From contig JAEDCN010000002.1 of NCBI GenBank assembly GCA_016294105.1, positions 1 to 64,000 of the forward strand: a stretch of 64,000 nucleotides of DNA. The letters are read 5' to 3'. The notes beneath the pieces are model-generated. The model was not told the origin of the DNA and did no database searches. It saw only the letters and a list, made by a program, of their open reading frames with translations. Positions 33,583-42,363 of the stretch are shown here, one piece after another. Within the stretch, counting starts at the first letter, position 1, and every line of letters begins with the position of its first letter. The stretch is from Treponema sp. Its GTDB lineage: Bacteria; Spirochaetota; Spirochaetia; Treponematales; Treponemataceae. The translations under genes and the position numbers were made by a program.

Positions 33583-34386
33583 ATGAATATTCTTGTTTGT
33601 ATCAAACAAGTTCCGGACACAACTGAAATTAAGATCGATCCGGTAAAAAATACCCTTATCCGTGATGGTGTGCCCAGCATTGTGAACCCTTTCGACACAT
33701 ATGCTCTTGAGTCTGCCGCACGTATTAAGGATAACAATCCCGACACTAAGATTGTAGTTGTTACAATGGGTCCCCCTCAGGCTGAAAAGGCTCTGAGAGA
33801 GTGTCTTGCTATCGCTGCTGACAAGGCTTACTTGGTTACAGACCGTGCCTTTGGTGGTTCTGATACCTTGGCAACAAGTTATGTTCTTCGCAAGACAGTA
33901 GAGAAGTTGGAGACCTTGGAAGGAAAGTTTGATGCAATTTTCTGCGGAAAGCAGGCTATCGATGGTGACACAGGACAGGTTGGGCCTGAGTTGGCTGAGT
34001 GGCTCGGTCTTCCCCAGGTAACAAACTGCTGGGAGATTGAGGTTGCTGGAGACAGCTTGAAGGCAAAGAAGCAGACTGATGATGGATTCCAGATCATCGG
34101 AGTCAAGATGCCCTGTCTTATCACCTATACACAGCCCGCATGGGAAGTTCGCTATCCCAACATCAAGAGAAAGTTGGCTGCAAACAAGGCTGAAATCCCA
34201 CAGATTACTGTAGCCGATTTGACTGACGTTGAAGAAGTTCGCCTTGGATTGAATGGTTCTCCTACAAAGGTTAAGAAGAGCTTTGTTCCTCCCAAGCGGG
34301 AAGGTGGAATCAAGATTGAAGAAGAGACACCAGAAGAAGGTGCAAAGAAGCTGTTCAAGATGTTGAACGATGCCAGCATTATCTAA
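33583..34386 (+). CDS. etfB: Electron transfer flavoprotein beta subunit (EtfB/FixA)
   Basis: A 267-residue ETF small subunit: MNILVCIKQVPDT at the start, NPFDTYALESAARIKD, GPPQAEKALRECLAIAADKAYLVTDRAFGGSDT, and IDGDTGQVGPELAEWLGLPQVT are the family marks. It binds AMP or a second FAD in bifurcating forms. AGGAGG precedes the ATG. The operon continues with etfA (18 bp) and an acyl-CoA dehydrogenase. FixC and FixX are encoded convergently 2.1 kb beyond the dehydrogenase gene, so this pair may serve as FixA/FixB as well as the dehydrogenase partner. Codon use suggests high expression. Confidence 0.95.
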   Translation: MNILVCIKQVPDTTEIKIDPVKNTLIRDGVPSIVNPFDTYALESAARIKDNNPDTKIVVVTMGPPQAEKALRECLAIAADKAYLVTDRAFGGSDTLATSYVLRKTVEKLETLEGKFDAIFCGKQAIDGDTGQVGPELAEWLGLPQVTNCWEIEVAGDSLKAKKQTDDGFQIIGVKMPCLITYTQPAWEVRYPNIKRKLAANKAEIPQITVADLTDVEEVRLGLNGSPTKVKKSFVPPKREGGIKIEEETPEEGAKKLFKMLNDASII

Positions 34387-34404
34387 GGAAGGGGAGAATA
34401 GATT

Positions 34405-35418
34405 ATGAAATGCAATAAAACTAACGATCTTTGGGTAATTGTTGAGACAAACGAGGACGGTTCCGCAAAGAATGTGGGCTTGGAGTTGTTGACTCCCGGT
34501 AGAATGATGGCTCAGAAGCAGGGCGGAAAGCTGGTTGCACTGGTTATCGGTTACAATGTTGATGCTGCTGTTAAGGCTGTTCAGGAGCATGGTGCTGATC
34601 AGGTTATCGTAGTTGATGACGAAGTATTCAAGCAGTACACCACTGACGCTTACACAATTGCTGTTTGTGAGCTGATGAAGAAGTATGCTCCTTTGAGTGC
34701 CATGTTGGGTGCAACAAACAATGGTCGTGACTTAGGTCCACGTATCAATGCTCGCTTGGATACAGGTCTCGTTGCAGACTGTACCGCTTTGGATGTTGAT
34801 ACTTTGGAAGATGGTTCTACTATTGTTGCATGGACTCGTCCTGCATTTGGTGGTAACTTGATGGCTACCATTAAGTGTCCTGACCACACTCCTCAGATGG
34901 GAACTGTTCGCCCTGGTGTATTTAAGAGAGAGTTGGTTGGTGGAAATGCAGAAATTATCCGCGAGGAAGTAAAGGTTACTCCCGATCAGATTCGTACCCA
35001 GGTTTTGGAAGTATTGGCTGACATGTCTGCTGATAAGGTTGACTTGGAAGGTGCTGAAATCATCATTTCTGGTGGACGTGGTGTTGGTGGACCTGATGGA
35101 TTCAATATCATCCGTGAGTTGGCAAAGGAACTCAAGGCTGAGGTTGGTTCTTCTCGTGCAGCTGTTGATGCTGGATGGATTCCATATGCACACCAGGTTG
35201 GACAGACTGGTAAAACTGTTTCTCCCAAGCTCTACATTGCTTGTGGTATCTCCGGTGCAATTCAGCACTTGGCTGGTATCAGCGGTGCAGACTGCGTAGT
35301 TGCTATCAACAAGGATCCTGAGGCTCCTATCTTCAACCGTGCAGACTACGGTGTTGTAGGAAATCTCTTTGATGTATTGCCTGTTTTGATTGAAGAAATC
35401 AAGAAGGCTCGTGGTTAA
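34405..35418 (+). CDS. etfA: Electron transfer flavoprotein alpha subunit (EtfA/FixB)
   Basis: A 337-residue ETF large subunit. The C-terminal FAD domain shows SGGRGVGGPDGFNIIRELAKEL, VGSSRAAVDAGWIPYAHQVGQTGKTVSPKLYIACGISGAIQHLAG and NKDPEAPIFNRADYGVVGNL, the classical FAD-binding block. The N-terminal domain (LWVIVETNEDGSAKNVGLELL) pairs with EtfB. A strong hairpin without T-run (35432-35450) separates it from the dehydrogenase gene and may tune relative expression. Confidence 0.96.
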   Translation: MKCNKTNDLWVIVETNEDGSAKNVGLELLTPGRMMAQKQGGKLVALVIGYNVDAAVKAVQEHGADQVIVVDDEVFKQYTTDAYTIAVCELMKKYAPLSAMLGATNNGRDLGPRINARLDTGLVADCTALDVDTLEDGSTIVAWTRPAFGGNLMATIKCPDHTPQMGTVRPGVFKRELVGGNAEIIREEVKVTPDQIRTQVLEVLADMSADKVDLEGAEIIISGGRGVGGPDGFNIIRELAKELKAEVGSSRAAVDAGWIPYAHQVGQTGKTVSPKLYIACGISGAIQHLAGISGADCVVAINKDPEAPIFNRADYGVVGNLFDVLPVLIEEIKKARG

Positions 35419-35431
35419 TTAGTACACAGTT

Positions 35432-35450
35432 CCCCTCTCGCTGAGAGGGG
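35432..35450 (+). other. Intercistronic hairpin between etfA and acd
   Basis: CCCCTCTC (35432-35439) and GAGAGGGG (35443-35450) form a perfect 8-bp stem with a 3-nt loop. GATAAAATAG follows, so this is a stability or processing element more than a terminator. Confidence 0.7.
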
Positions 35451-35482
35451 GATAAAATAGAAATTCCATAAGGAGGAATGAA

Positions 35483-36631
35483 ATGAATTTTAAGTTTAGT
35501 GAAGACGAGCAGAGTATTGTTGACATGATCACTAAGTACGCTGCAGAGAAGGTTGCTCCTCGTGCTGCAGAGGTAGATGAGAAGGAAGAATTCCCTGTTG
35601 AGACATGGAAGGAATTGGCCGAAATGGGTATGTTCGGTGTTCCATTCGATGAGAAGTACAGTGGTTGTGGAATGACTTTCTTGACATACATTGTTGTATG
35701 TGAGAAGCTCGCTGAGGTTTGTGGAACAACATCTGTTATGGTTGCTGCTCATACTTCTTTGTGTGCATGGCCTATCAGCTACTTCGGAACAGAAGAGCAG
35801 AAGATGAAGTACTTGACAAAGCTTGCTTCTGGAGAAAGCTTGGGTGCTTTCGGTCTTACCGAGCCTAACGCTGGTTCCGATGCTGGTGGAACAGAGACTA
35901 CTGCTGTTGATAAGGGAGACCACTGGTTGTTGAATGGTTCCAAGATCTTCATCACCAACGCTGGTTATGCTGATATCTTTGTTGTATTTGCTGCTACTGA
36001 CAAGTCCAAGGGAACTCGTGGTGGAATTACTGCATTCATCGTAGAGAGAAGCGATGCTGGTTTCACTGTAGGTGCTCATGAGAAGAAGATGGGTATCCGT
36101 GGTTCTTCTACTTGCCAGTTGTTCTTCGAAGACTGCAAAATCCCCAAGGATCGCTTGCTGGGTGAAGTTGGAGAAGGATTCAAGATTGCTATGAAGACCT
36201 TGGACGGTGGACGTGTAAGTATTGGTGCTCAGGCTCTCGGTATTGCACAGGGTGCCATCAACGAGTGTATCAAGTATGTTAAGGAGCGCGTACAGTTCGG
36301 TAAGCGCATCAGCCAGTTCCAGAACACACAGTTCGAATTGGCAGATATGCAGACCAAGGTTAACGCTGCTCGCTTCTTGTTGTACAAAGCAGCTCAGGGT
36401 AAGGAAGACAACGATGCCGATTATGGATTCTATTCCGCACAGGCAAAGCTCTTTGCATCTGAAGTTGCTAGCGATGTAACTCGCCGCTGCTTGCAGTTGG
36501 TTGGTGGTATGGGTTATACTCGTGAGTTCCCCTTCGAGCGCTTTATGCGTGATGCTAAGATCACTGAGATCTACGAAGGAACTTCAGAAGTACAGAAGAT
36601 CGTTATTTCTGCAAAGATGGGAATCAACTAA
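35483..36631 (+). CDS. Short-chain acyl-CoA dehydrogenase
   Basis: A 382-residue flavoenzyme. FGLTEPNAGSDAGGTETTA and WLLNGSKIFITNAG bind FAD. KERVQFGKRISQFQNTQFELADM and RRCLQLVGGMGYTREFPFERFMRDAKI are family signatures, and the catalytic base is the Glu in IYEGTSEVQ. It resembles butyryl-CoA dehydrogenases and can exchange electrons with the EtfAB encoded just upstream. No crotonase or thiolase genes are nearby, so a fermentative butyrate pathway is not shown here. AAGGAGG precedes the ATG. Confidence 0.95.
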   Translation: MNFKFSEDEQSIVDMITKYAAEKVAPRAAEVDEKEEFPVETWKELAEMGMFGVPFDEKYSGCGMTFLTYIVVCEKLAEVCGTTSVMVAAHTSLCAWPISYFGTEEQKMKYLTKLASGESLGAFGLTEPNAGSDAGGTETTAVDKGDHWLLNGSKIFITNAGYADIFVVFAATDKSKGTRGGITAFIVERSDAGFTVGAHEKKMGIRGSSTCQLFFEDCKIPKDRLLGEVGEGFKIAMKTLDGGRVSIGAQALGIAQGAINECIKYVKERVQFGKRISQFQNTQFELADMQTKVNAARFLLYKAAQGKEDNDADYGFYSAQAKLFASEVASDVTRRCLQLVGGMGYTREFPFERFMRDAKITEIYEGTSEVQKIVISAKMGIN

Positions 36632-36668
36632 TTTATACCATGAAGTTAAGATAACATCTTAATAATGT

Positions 36669-36697
36669 ACCCTGCCTTTTGGGCAGGGTGTTTTTTT
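36669..36697 (+). terminator. Intrinsic terminator after acd
   Basis: ACCCTGCC (36669-36676) pairs with GGCAGGGT (36682-36689); GTTTTTTT follows. Confidence 0.9.
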
Positions 36698-36749
36698 ATT
36701 CAAAAAAATTTGTGAATAACGTAACGTGAATACAAGGTGCTGTAGTAAA

Positions 36750-37754
36750 TTAATTTTTTGGTGGCTTGGGTAAGGTTAATTTGGAGAGCAGGTTACTAAT
36801 CAAGTCAATGGCTTTTTTTTCTGTTTGAGGAAGCTGTTTAAGCATAGAAAGTACTTGTGCTCGGTGTTCTTCGGCTTTTTGTACTGTTTTTTCAAAGCCT
36901 TGGGCCTTCATAATGAGATGATTTAAGGTATATAAGTCATTATCAGATAGGATTCCTGAACGGGCCTTTTCTATTAGTTCCTTCATGGGAGCTTGGCATT
37001 GAGCATCTTCAAGAGTAAAAATAATTGGAAGTGTTAATACACCTTCTTGAAAATCCAAACGCATGGACTTTGCATCTCCCATGTCCTGGAGGCTAAAGTC
37101 TAGGAGATCGTCTCGTATTTGGAATAAATATCCCAGGTGGAGACCAATATTTCCCATAAGCTCTATGACCTGTTCAGAGCAACCACTTTCCATGCCTCCG
37201 ATTTTACAAACACTCACAAACATGGAAGCTGTTTTACCAAAAATATTTTGGTAGTATTCTTCTTGGGTAACGTTAAACTTATATCTACAAGCAGCCTGGT
37301 TGATTTCTCCCTTACACATGTCTTGGATTGTTTGTGCTAAAAGAAGGCCAGAATCTCGAAGATTGTCTCGTAAAATAACGGACAAGGTTTGGCTTAGAAT
37401 TAAATCTCCAGCATATACCGCCATATCCTTACCATATTTTGCCTGAATGGTGGAATTACCTCTGCGAAGAACAGAATCATCTACTATGTCGTCATGGATA
37501 AGGGATGCCATGTGAATAAATTCTGCAAGGCCTGCTAGGCGAAAGAGACGCTTTTGATTTTGCTGGTAATTGGGGCCAAGACGTGCCATCAAAAGCAGGA
37601 GACTTGGCCTTACTCCCTTTCCACGGCTATTCATTACATCGTCAATAATCTCACCTACCGTGCCTGTTTTCCAGTCCTCTGGCAACAATGTTTCCATATC
37701 TTCGGAAACGTGTGAAAGTTCGGATTTTAATTCAGGTAAGGCTGTAAAGAACAT
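36750..37754 (-). CDS. Long-chain polyprenyl diphosphate synthase
   Basis: A 334-residue trans-isoprenyl diphosphate synthase. The first Asp-rich motif is in ASLIHDDIVDDSVLRRG, the second in LFQIRDDLLDF; GKGVRPSLLLL is the substrate Lys/Arg region. Small residues rather than Tyr/Phe precede the first motif (HMASLIHDD), which fits long-chain (heptaprenyl to nonaprenyl) products for a quinone tail. It is the last gene of the ccp-to-menA minus-strand cluster, 18 bp after menA, which supports a menaquinone role. Confidence 0.9.
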   Translation of the reverse strand: MFFTALPELKSELSHVSEDMETLLPEDWKTGTVGEIIDDVMNSRGKGVRPSLLLLMARLGPNYQQNQKRLFRLAGLAEFIHMASLIHDDIVDDSVLRRGNSTIQAKYGKDMAVYAGDLILSQTLSVILRDNLRDSGLLLAQTIQDMCKGEINQAACRYKFNVTQEEYYQNIFGKTASMFVSVCKIGGMESGCSEQVIELMGNIGLHLGYLFQIRDDLLDFSLQDMGDAKSMRLDFQEGVLTLPIIFTLEDAQCQAPMKELIEKARSGILSDNDLYTLNHLIMKAQGFEKTVQKAEEHRAQVLSMLKQLPQTEKKAIDLISNLLSKLTLPKPPKN

Positions 37755-37772
37755 GTATTGAAAACTCCGTTA

Positions 37773-38726
37773 TTATAGTGACAGAAATTTAATTATAAGA
37801 ATATGAATAAGAACAGAAATAGGATAACATATACCAATGGCTGTTGCAACAATAACCATATTCAAAACATCCGGTATTTTAGTTGAACTCAATCGAGGAC
37901 CTGTGTAAATGATTTTAAGTCGTTTTCTGAGAAGAATAATCATAATGATGATGATGGGAGCCGCAATGGGATACCAGAAAAAACTAGAAAAAATCATAGA
38001 TGCAACCCATAATACAGTAAAAAGAGCTGCTACATAGTGAATTTTATCTCTTCCAAGAACAATAGGGAGGGTTCTTCGTCCTACAATGTGATCTCGTTCA
38101 ATATCACAGGTATTGTTTACTAACATGAATTGGGAGACAATCATCATCATTGGAATTGATTTTATGAGAACAGTCCAATCAAGAATACCGGTAAGGCTTG
38201 TAAATACACCGAGGGGAATGAGTCCACCCATTACAAATCCTGCCACAGGCTCTCCAATAGGAAGATGTGAGACAGAAAATTTTCCACCAGAGTAGGTAAG
38301 TACTGCAATTGCACCTACAATCCCAATAATCAATGGGATATACCCTGTTTTATAGATAACATAAATTCCAAGAAGGCCACCTACGAGTAGGCAGAGTAAA
38401 CCAATCCAGAATACAGGTTTAGGATTTTTTACTTGATTAAAGGCTAATGGAGAGTCTATTTCTCCAAAGATATTTTCATTTGTGTCGTTTCCACGGACAT
38501 AATCAAAATAGTCATTTATTAAATTGATGCTTGCGTTAAATAATGCTGGAATTAGAAGTAAGATAATAAGTAGGGGTATAGAAATCTGTACCCCTGTCTC
38601 TAAGGCAAGAATAAAGCCAAAAACAGCAGGTGCAATAGCTGAAAGAAATATTGCACCTGGTGTAGATATATCAATCAACATGGAAAGAGTAAGCTTTCCT
38701 GTTGCAACCTGCTGCTTCTTGTTCAT
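37773..38726 (-). CDS. menA: UbiA-family prenyltransferase, probably MenA
   Basis: A 317-residue membrane enzyme with about eight to nine helices. The first Asp motif NLINDYFDYVRGND and the second NTCDIERDHIVGRRTLPIVLG hold Mg-prenyl diphosphate. This pattern fits 1,4-dihydroxy-2-naphthoate prenyltransferase, the membrane step of menaquinone synthesis. The start at 38726 is one base after the fixX stop, with AAAGGG upstream, so it is coupled to fixX. Other men genes are not in the window; a different aromatic acceptor cannot be excluded. Confidence 0.82.
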   Translation of the reverse strand: MNKKQQVATGKLTLSMLIDISTPGAIFLSAIAPAVFGFILALETGVQISIPLLIILLLIPALFNASINLINDYFDYVRGNDTNENIFGEIDSPLAFNQVKNPKPVFWIGLLCLLVGGLLGIYVIYKTGYIPLIIGIVGAIAVLTYSGGKFSVSHLPIGEPVAGFVMGGLIPLGVFTSLTGILDWTVLIKSIPMMMIVSQFMLVNNTCDIERDHIVGRRTLPIVLGRDKIHYVAALFTVLWVASMIFSSFFWYPIAAPIIIIMIILLRKRLKIIYTGPRLSSTKIPDVLNMVIVATAIGICYPISVLIHILIIKFLSL

Positions 38727-38727
38727 A

Positions 38728-39012
38728 TTAACCCTTTCGGAACTGGACTCCTCTACCACCCTGTGGGTGCTCCCAGCTCTTTACAACCTTTCCGCCACTT
38801 GCAACACGGCAGGTACCGCATTCCAAACAGCCTTCGTGGTTGAACTTTAATGATCCATCTTCATCAAGGCGATACAGGTGTGCAGGGCAAGCCAATACAA
38901 CCTTGCGAACCTCGCTCTTGTCTGCATATTCCTTGTCTACATCAATGTGACTCCAATTCAAGTCAGCATTGAACTTATTGAGACCCAGCTTATCATCGAT
39001 TGACATTGCCAT
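38728..39012 (-). CDS. fixX: Ferredoxin-like protein FixX
   Basis: A 94-residue protein. CPAHLY, then NHEGCLECGTCRV, supply four cysteines for one 4Fe-4S cluster, and the closing WEHPQGGRGVQFRKG is characteristic of FixX. It docks on FixC and passes electrons between the ETF part and quinone or ferredoxin. Its ATG overlaps the fixC stop (TAATG), so the two are coupled. Confidence 0.93.
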   Translation of the reverse strand: MAMSIDDKLGLNKFNADLNWSHIDVDKEYADKSEVRKVVLACPAHLYRLDEDGSLKFNHEGCLECGTCRVASGGKVVKSWEHPQGGRGVQFRKG

Positions 39013-40295
39013 TACATTGCCCCCATTGCGCTCATTCCGTCTTTGAGAAGGTTCATCAAACCTACATCCTTTACTGCTGCCAGAGCCTTCTTCTTGAACT
39101 TAACAGGCTCCTGTCCGTACATAATGAACAAGTCACTCATAATCTTATCTGCCATAGCAGGATACTGAGTGAAGATGCGGTGGTTCTCGATGAACTTAGG
39201 CATCTTGCGGAAGTGCAGCATATCCTTCATAACGAAGCTATTGTCCAATGCTGTCTTGTACTGAGACAAGGTCTTGGAGCTAAAGTCACCAGCTTCCTTT
39301 GCCTTGATGATTGTTTCTGCAGCCAAGCGACCAGATTCAATACAAAGGTCCATACCACGGATAGTGAATCCCAGGTTCATTACCAAGGCTGCTGCATCAC
39401 CAGCAACCAATACATTGTCACGGTACAGAGTAGGAATCATGTCGTAGCCACCTTCTGTTACCAAGTGAGCTGCATACTCAACTACTTCACCATCTTTGAT
39501 GAGAGGCTGTACAACAGGATGATTCTTAAGGCGTTCAACCATATCACGTGGAGCAATATCATTGCGACCAATTTCGGAAATAGTTGTTACAATACCTACA
39601 GAAAGGCTGTCCTGGTTTGTGTAAAGGAATCCACCACCGATGCTACCACCAGTTGTGTCTCCAGCAAAGAGCCAAGCCACACCATCACCATCAGCAACAC
39701 CGAAACGATCGTTAATCTTCTGCTTGCCCAGCTTAATAACTTCCTTAACACCTACGGCAACCTGAGAAGGCTCCAGTTCTTTTTTCATGCCCAGCTGCTG
39801 TGCCAACAGGGAGTTAACACCGTCTGCCAAAAGCACTACGTCGGCAGTCATTTCATCGCCACCAGCAATAACACCGCAAACCTTTCCGTCCTTTACCAGA
39901 ACTTCGTCAACACGGATACCTGTTACGTATTCAGCACCAGCTTCTTCTGCCTTACCTGCCAACCAAGGGTCAAATTCGGCACGCAAAACAGCGTAAGTAG
40001 CCTTTCCCTGCTCTCCAAGCTTTTCTGCAGCGTACTCAACTGTTGTGGCGCTGTCAGCTGTCAACATGGAGATACGTTCTTTTGTAATGCGGCGACCTAA
40101 TGGAGCTTCCTTTGCAAAATCTGGGAAGATCTTTTCCAGGCTGTGGCTATACATACGTCCACCAGTGACGTTCTTTCCGCCTATGGTCTCACTTCGTTCG
40201 ATGACCAGAACCCCCAGGCCGGCTTTTGCCAACAGGTATGCTGCTGTATTACCTGCAAGACCGGCACCAACCACGATGACGTCAAAATCGCTCAT
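39012..40295 (-). CDS. fixC: ETF-quinone oxidoreductase-like flavoprotein FixC
   Basis: A 427-residue flavoprotein. The FAD dinucleotide fold is at the start (VIVVGAGLAGNTAAYLLAKAG), and GGKNVTGGRMYSHSLEKIFPDF is a FixC/ETF-QO mark. VLLADGVNSLLAQQLGM and NVLVAGDAAALVMNLGFTIRGMDLCIESGRLAAETI complete the fold. It lacks the fused iron-sulfur domain of mitochondrial ETF-QO; FixX supplies it as a separate chain. Family knowledge: FixABCX bifurcates NADH electrons to quinone and ferredoxin/flavodoxin. EtfAB encoded convergently are the likely partners. Confidence 0.94.
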   Translation of the reverse strand: MSDFDVIVVGAGLAGNTAAYLLAKAGLGVLVIERSETIGGKNVTGGRMYSHSLEKIFPDFAKEAPLGRRITKERISMLTADSATTVEYAAEKLGEQGKATYAVLRAEFDPWLAGKAEEAGAEYVTGIRVDEVLVKDGKVCGVIAGGDEMTADVVLLADGVNSLLAQQLGMKKELEPSQVAVGVKEVIKLGKQKINDRFGVADGDGVAWLFAGDTTGGSIGGGFLYTNQDSLSVGIVTTISEIGRNDIAPRDMVERLKNHPVVQPLIKDGEVVEYAAHLVTEGGYDMIPTLYRDNVLVAGDAAALVMNLGFTIRGMDLCIESGRLAAETIIKAKEAGDFSSKTLSQYKTALDNSFVMKDMLHFRKMPKFIENHRIFTQYPAMADKIMSDLFIMYGQEPVKFKKKALAAVKDVGLMNLLKDGMSAMGAM

Positions 40296-40354
40296 GATTC
40301 CTTCCTTTGTGTTATCATTTGTTTAACACGTCTAAATTGTTTTATATCGCAGTA

Positions 40355-41173
40355 TCAATAACTGTGTAAGCCACCCATCAAAAATGACACTCCGAGAAGT
40401 GTAAATAAGACACAGGCAAACCCAATGATTGACAAGTAGCAACCTTTGTGACCTCTCCAAGCTGGCTTGGAGTACAAATGCATATAGACTGCATAGATAA
40501 TCCAAGTGATTAAAGCCCAAGTTTCCTTGGGATCCCAGCTCCACCATGCTCCCCAAGCATCTTCTGCCCAGATTGAGCCTGTAACAATGAGTAGTGTCAG
40601 GAAGATGAATCCTACCACCACTGAATTAAACATCAGTTTTTCCAGAAAGGCTGCTCGCTCAGCTTTTGCTGGGGAAAGTTCTTTTGCAGGAACCTTGCGA
40701 GGAATGGTAATCACGTAGAAGATTGCCAATCCAAATTCAACGGCAAAAGCTGCGTAAGAAATAATGGCTGTCAACACGTGGATAACACGCCATCGGCTTT
40801 GCAAGGCTGGCATAAGAGGTGCAGCTGCGTCGGACAAACTGAAGCTAAAACCCAGAAGAATTGTTGCAACTGCCAAAATGAAGGAAGCTACCACATCCAG
40901 CTTAATCTTAATGAGCCAGAATACAGAAAAGGCCAACAGAACAAAGGAAAAAAGCAACAGGAACTCGTATACGCTGTTTACAGGAAGTCTGCCTGTTTGA
41001 CTTGTTCTGATGATGAGCTGCACCAGCATAAGTACTGTTGAAAGGCTTGTTAAAGCAACGGTAACCTTTTGCAGCCAGCTCTTTTTGAGCCATGTATTCA
41101 GAATTACGGCTGTTGTAGCCATAATCGCCAGTGAAAATGCAAAATAACCTACATTATCGACTAATGTTATCAT
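40355..41173 (-). CDS. ccsA: Cytochrome c biogenesis protein CcsA (ResC-like)
   Basis: A 272-residue membrane protein starting at 41173 after AAGGAGAG. The haem-handling WWD motif is present as WAEDAWGAWWSWDPKETWALITW. His residues before and after it (RVIHVLTA and YMHLYSK) match the haem-ligating positions of System II. With ResB it moves haem across the membrane and attaches it to CxxCH sites. Lies 43 bp after resB and 60 bp before fixC. Confidence 0.92.
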   Translation of the reverse strand: MITLVDNVGYFAFSLAIMATTAVILNTWLKKSWLQKVTVALTSLSTVLMLVQLIIRTSQTGRLPVNSVYEFLLLFSFVLLAFSVFWLIKIKLDVVASFILAVATILLGFSFSLSDAAAPLMPALQSRWRVIHVLTAIISYAAFAVEFGLAIFYVITIPRKVPAKELSPAKAERAAFLEKLMFNSVVVGFIFLTLLIVTGSIWAEDAWGAWWSWDPKETWALITWIIYAVYMHLYSKPAWRGHKGCYLSIIGFACVLFTLLGVSFLMGGLHSY

Positions 41174-41216
41174 ATAATCTCTCCTTTGGAAAGTCAAATA
41201 TATCTAGAAAATACAA

Positions 41217-42278
41217 TTATTTATGTGCTGAATTAGTGTCAGGAGTCTGAATCCTCTTTTTACCCAGCAGATACAAGAAGGCCAATCCCAAGCATAACAG
41301 CAGGAATCCGCAGAAAATCACAGGAATTCCTGGGTCGTACTTCATCTGGAGACCGCTGTAATAGCGGTAGCCGTCAAAGGTGATGGTAAGTGGCTCCTGA
41401 ATGGTGCTAGTTTCACCAATGGCCAGGGTGTCGATGGCGATGGGCTCATCTCCTTCCTGAAGTACCCAAAGAACACGAGGATTGTTGTCCTTGTGGCTTT
41501 TCATCTGGGCAATTCCCTGGTCTTCATCGTAGTCGGGATAAAAGGCAATACCCAAAGTTGTATTTCCCTTGGGACCTTCTCCCAAAACAATCCAATCTTC
41601 ATCCTTGATGCTCAGCTGACGACTTGCCTGACCGGTGCTGAGGGTAACGATAATCTCCCAGCCGTAGGATTGCTGCAGGATGGAAACACCGTTGTATTTT
41701 CCAGGAGAATTAACTTGAATCTCCATGGGAAGTGGCTCCTGCTTTGGCTTTTGGATGGTAACTGAACTTCTATATTGCTTGGGAGAGATAGAATCCTCGT
41801 AATAGTCTACTGAAAATTCGTCTACAGTGAGGGTAAAGCCTCCGTTTTTTCCTGCAACAGTTACGGTTTCCCCCACGGGAATCTCGTAATAGATTTCGTG
41901 CTTGGAAATAAGACTCAGGGCAATTCCCACCAGAATGATACACAAACCTACGTGGAGTAGGGGAGAACCCCAAGCTCCCAGAGAAAACTTCTTGCGGGAG
42001 ATTTTAATGGCAACAGAAATACGTCCCCAGGTACAAACAAAAAGATTGATGGCAAAGGCTATGCCCAAAAAACAAAACAGGGGGGATTTAAATACAGTGT
42101 GAAAGCCCAAGACCGTGACAATGGTGGCACCAACGGAACCAAAAAGATTTGTATAATGGGTTTTGTCCAAGTTCTGAGGAATTAAGGTGGCAATTACACA
42201 AAGAATGGCAATAATTACCAGTAAGACAATGGCCAAACGAGTTGATGATATAAATCGGTAAAACTTATTCTTAGTCAT
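41217..42278 (-). CDS. resB: Cytochrome c biogenesis protein ResB
   Basis: A 353-residue protein. Three N-terminal helices (RLAIVLLVIIAILCVIATLIPQNL, a second near 50-75 and a third near 95-120) are followed by a periplasmic beta domain and a final helix (PVIFCGFLLLCLGLAFLYLLG), the ResB layout. It is the partner of CcsA in cytochrome c System II. No Shine-Dalgarno precedes its ATG. Instead the stop of a 16-codon open frame overlaps it (ATGA), so translation is probably coupled to that small frame. Confidence 0.9.
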   Translation of the reverse strand: MTKNKFYRFISSTRLAIVLLVIIAILCVIATLIPQNLDKTHYTNLFGSVGATIVTVLGFHTVFKSPLFCFLGIAFAINLFVCTWGRISVAIKISRKKFSLGAWGSPLLHVGLCIILVGIALSLISKHEIYYEIPVGETVTVAGKNGGFTLTVDEFSVDYYEDSISPKQYRSSVTIQKPKQEPLPMEIQVNSPGKYNGVSILQQSYGWEIIVTLSTGQASRQLSIKDEDWIVLGEGPKGNTTLGIAFYPDYDEDQGIAQMKSHKDNNPRVLWVLQEGDEPIAIDTLAIGETSTIQEPLTITFDGYRYYSGLQMKYDPGIPVIFCGFLLLCLGLAFLYLLGKKRIQTPDTNSAHK

Positions 42279-42325
42279 AGTGCGTGATGGAAAATGAGGC
42301 GGACCATGAGGATTTTCATCGTCAT
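42275..42325 (-). CDS. Small leader ORF coupled to resB
   Basis: A 16-codon frame encoding MTMKILMVRLIFHHAL. GAGAGG sits six bases upstream (42337-42332). Its TGA lies within the resB ATGA start. The peptide is hydrophobic with no known relatives. The ribosome site and start codon lie in the 5' arm of a strong hairpin, so the frame could serve as a regulated entry point for resB translation. Confidence 0.5.
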   Translation of the reverse strand: MTMKILMVRLIFHHAL

Positions 42326-42335
42326 GGTCTACCTC
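42296..42335 (-). promoter_or_regulatory. Intercistronic hairpin between ccp and resB
   Basis: On the minus strand GAGG-TA-GACCATG (42335-42323) pairs with CATGGTC-CG-CCTC (42308-42296): 7 bp, a 2-nt internal loop, then 4 bp. No T-run follows. The 5' arm contains part of the ribosome site and the start codon of the leader ORF. Confidence 0.7.
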
Positions 42336-42363
42336 TCTACCAACTAACTCCTAAAAGTTATTG

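Noticed and set aside
33439..34590. 383-codon minus-strand frame
   Set aside because: Opposite etfB; composition is that of a shadow frame, and etfB is certain.
39000..40100. 366-codon plus-strand frame
   Set aside because: Antisense to fixC. The translated product is rich in Cys, His and Ser with no fold pattern, typical of shadow frames in genes with strong codon bias.
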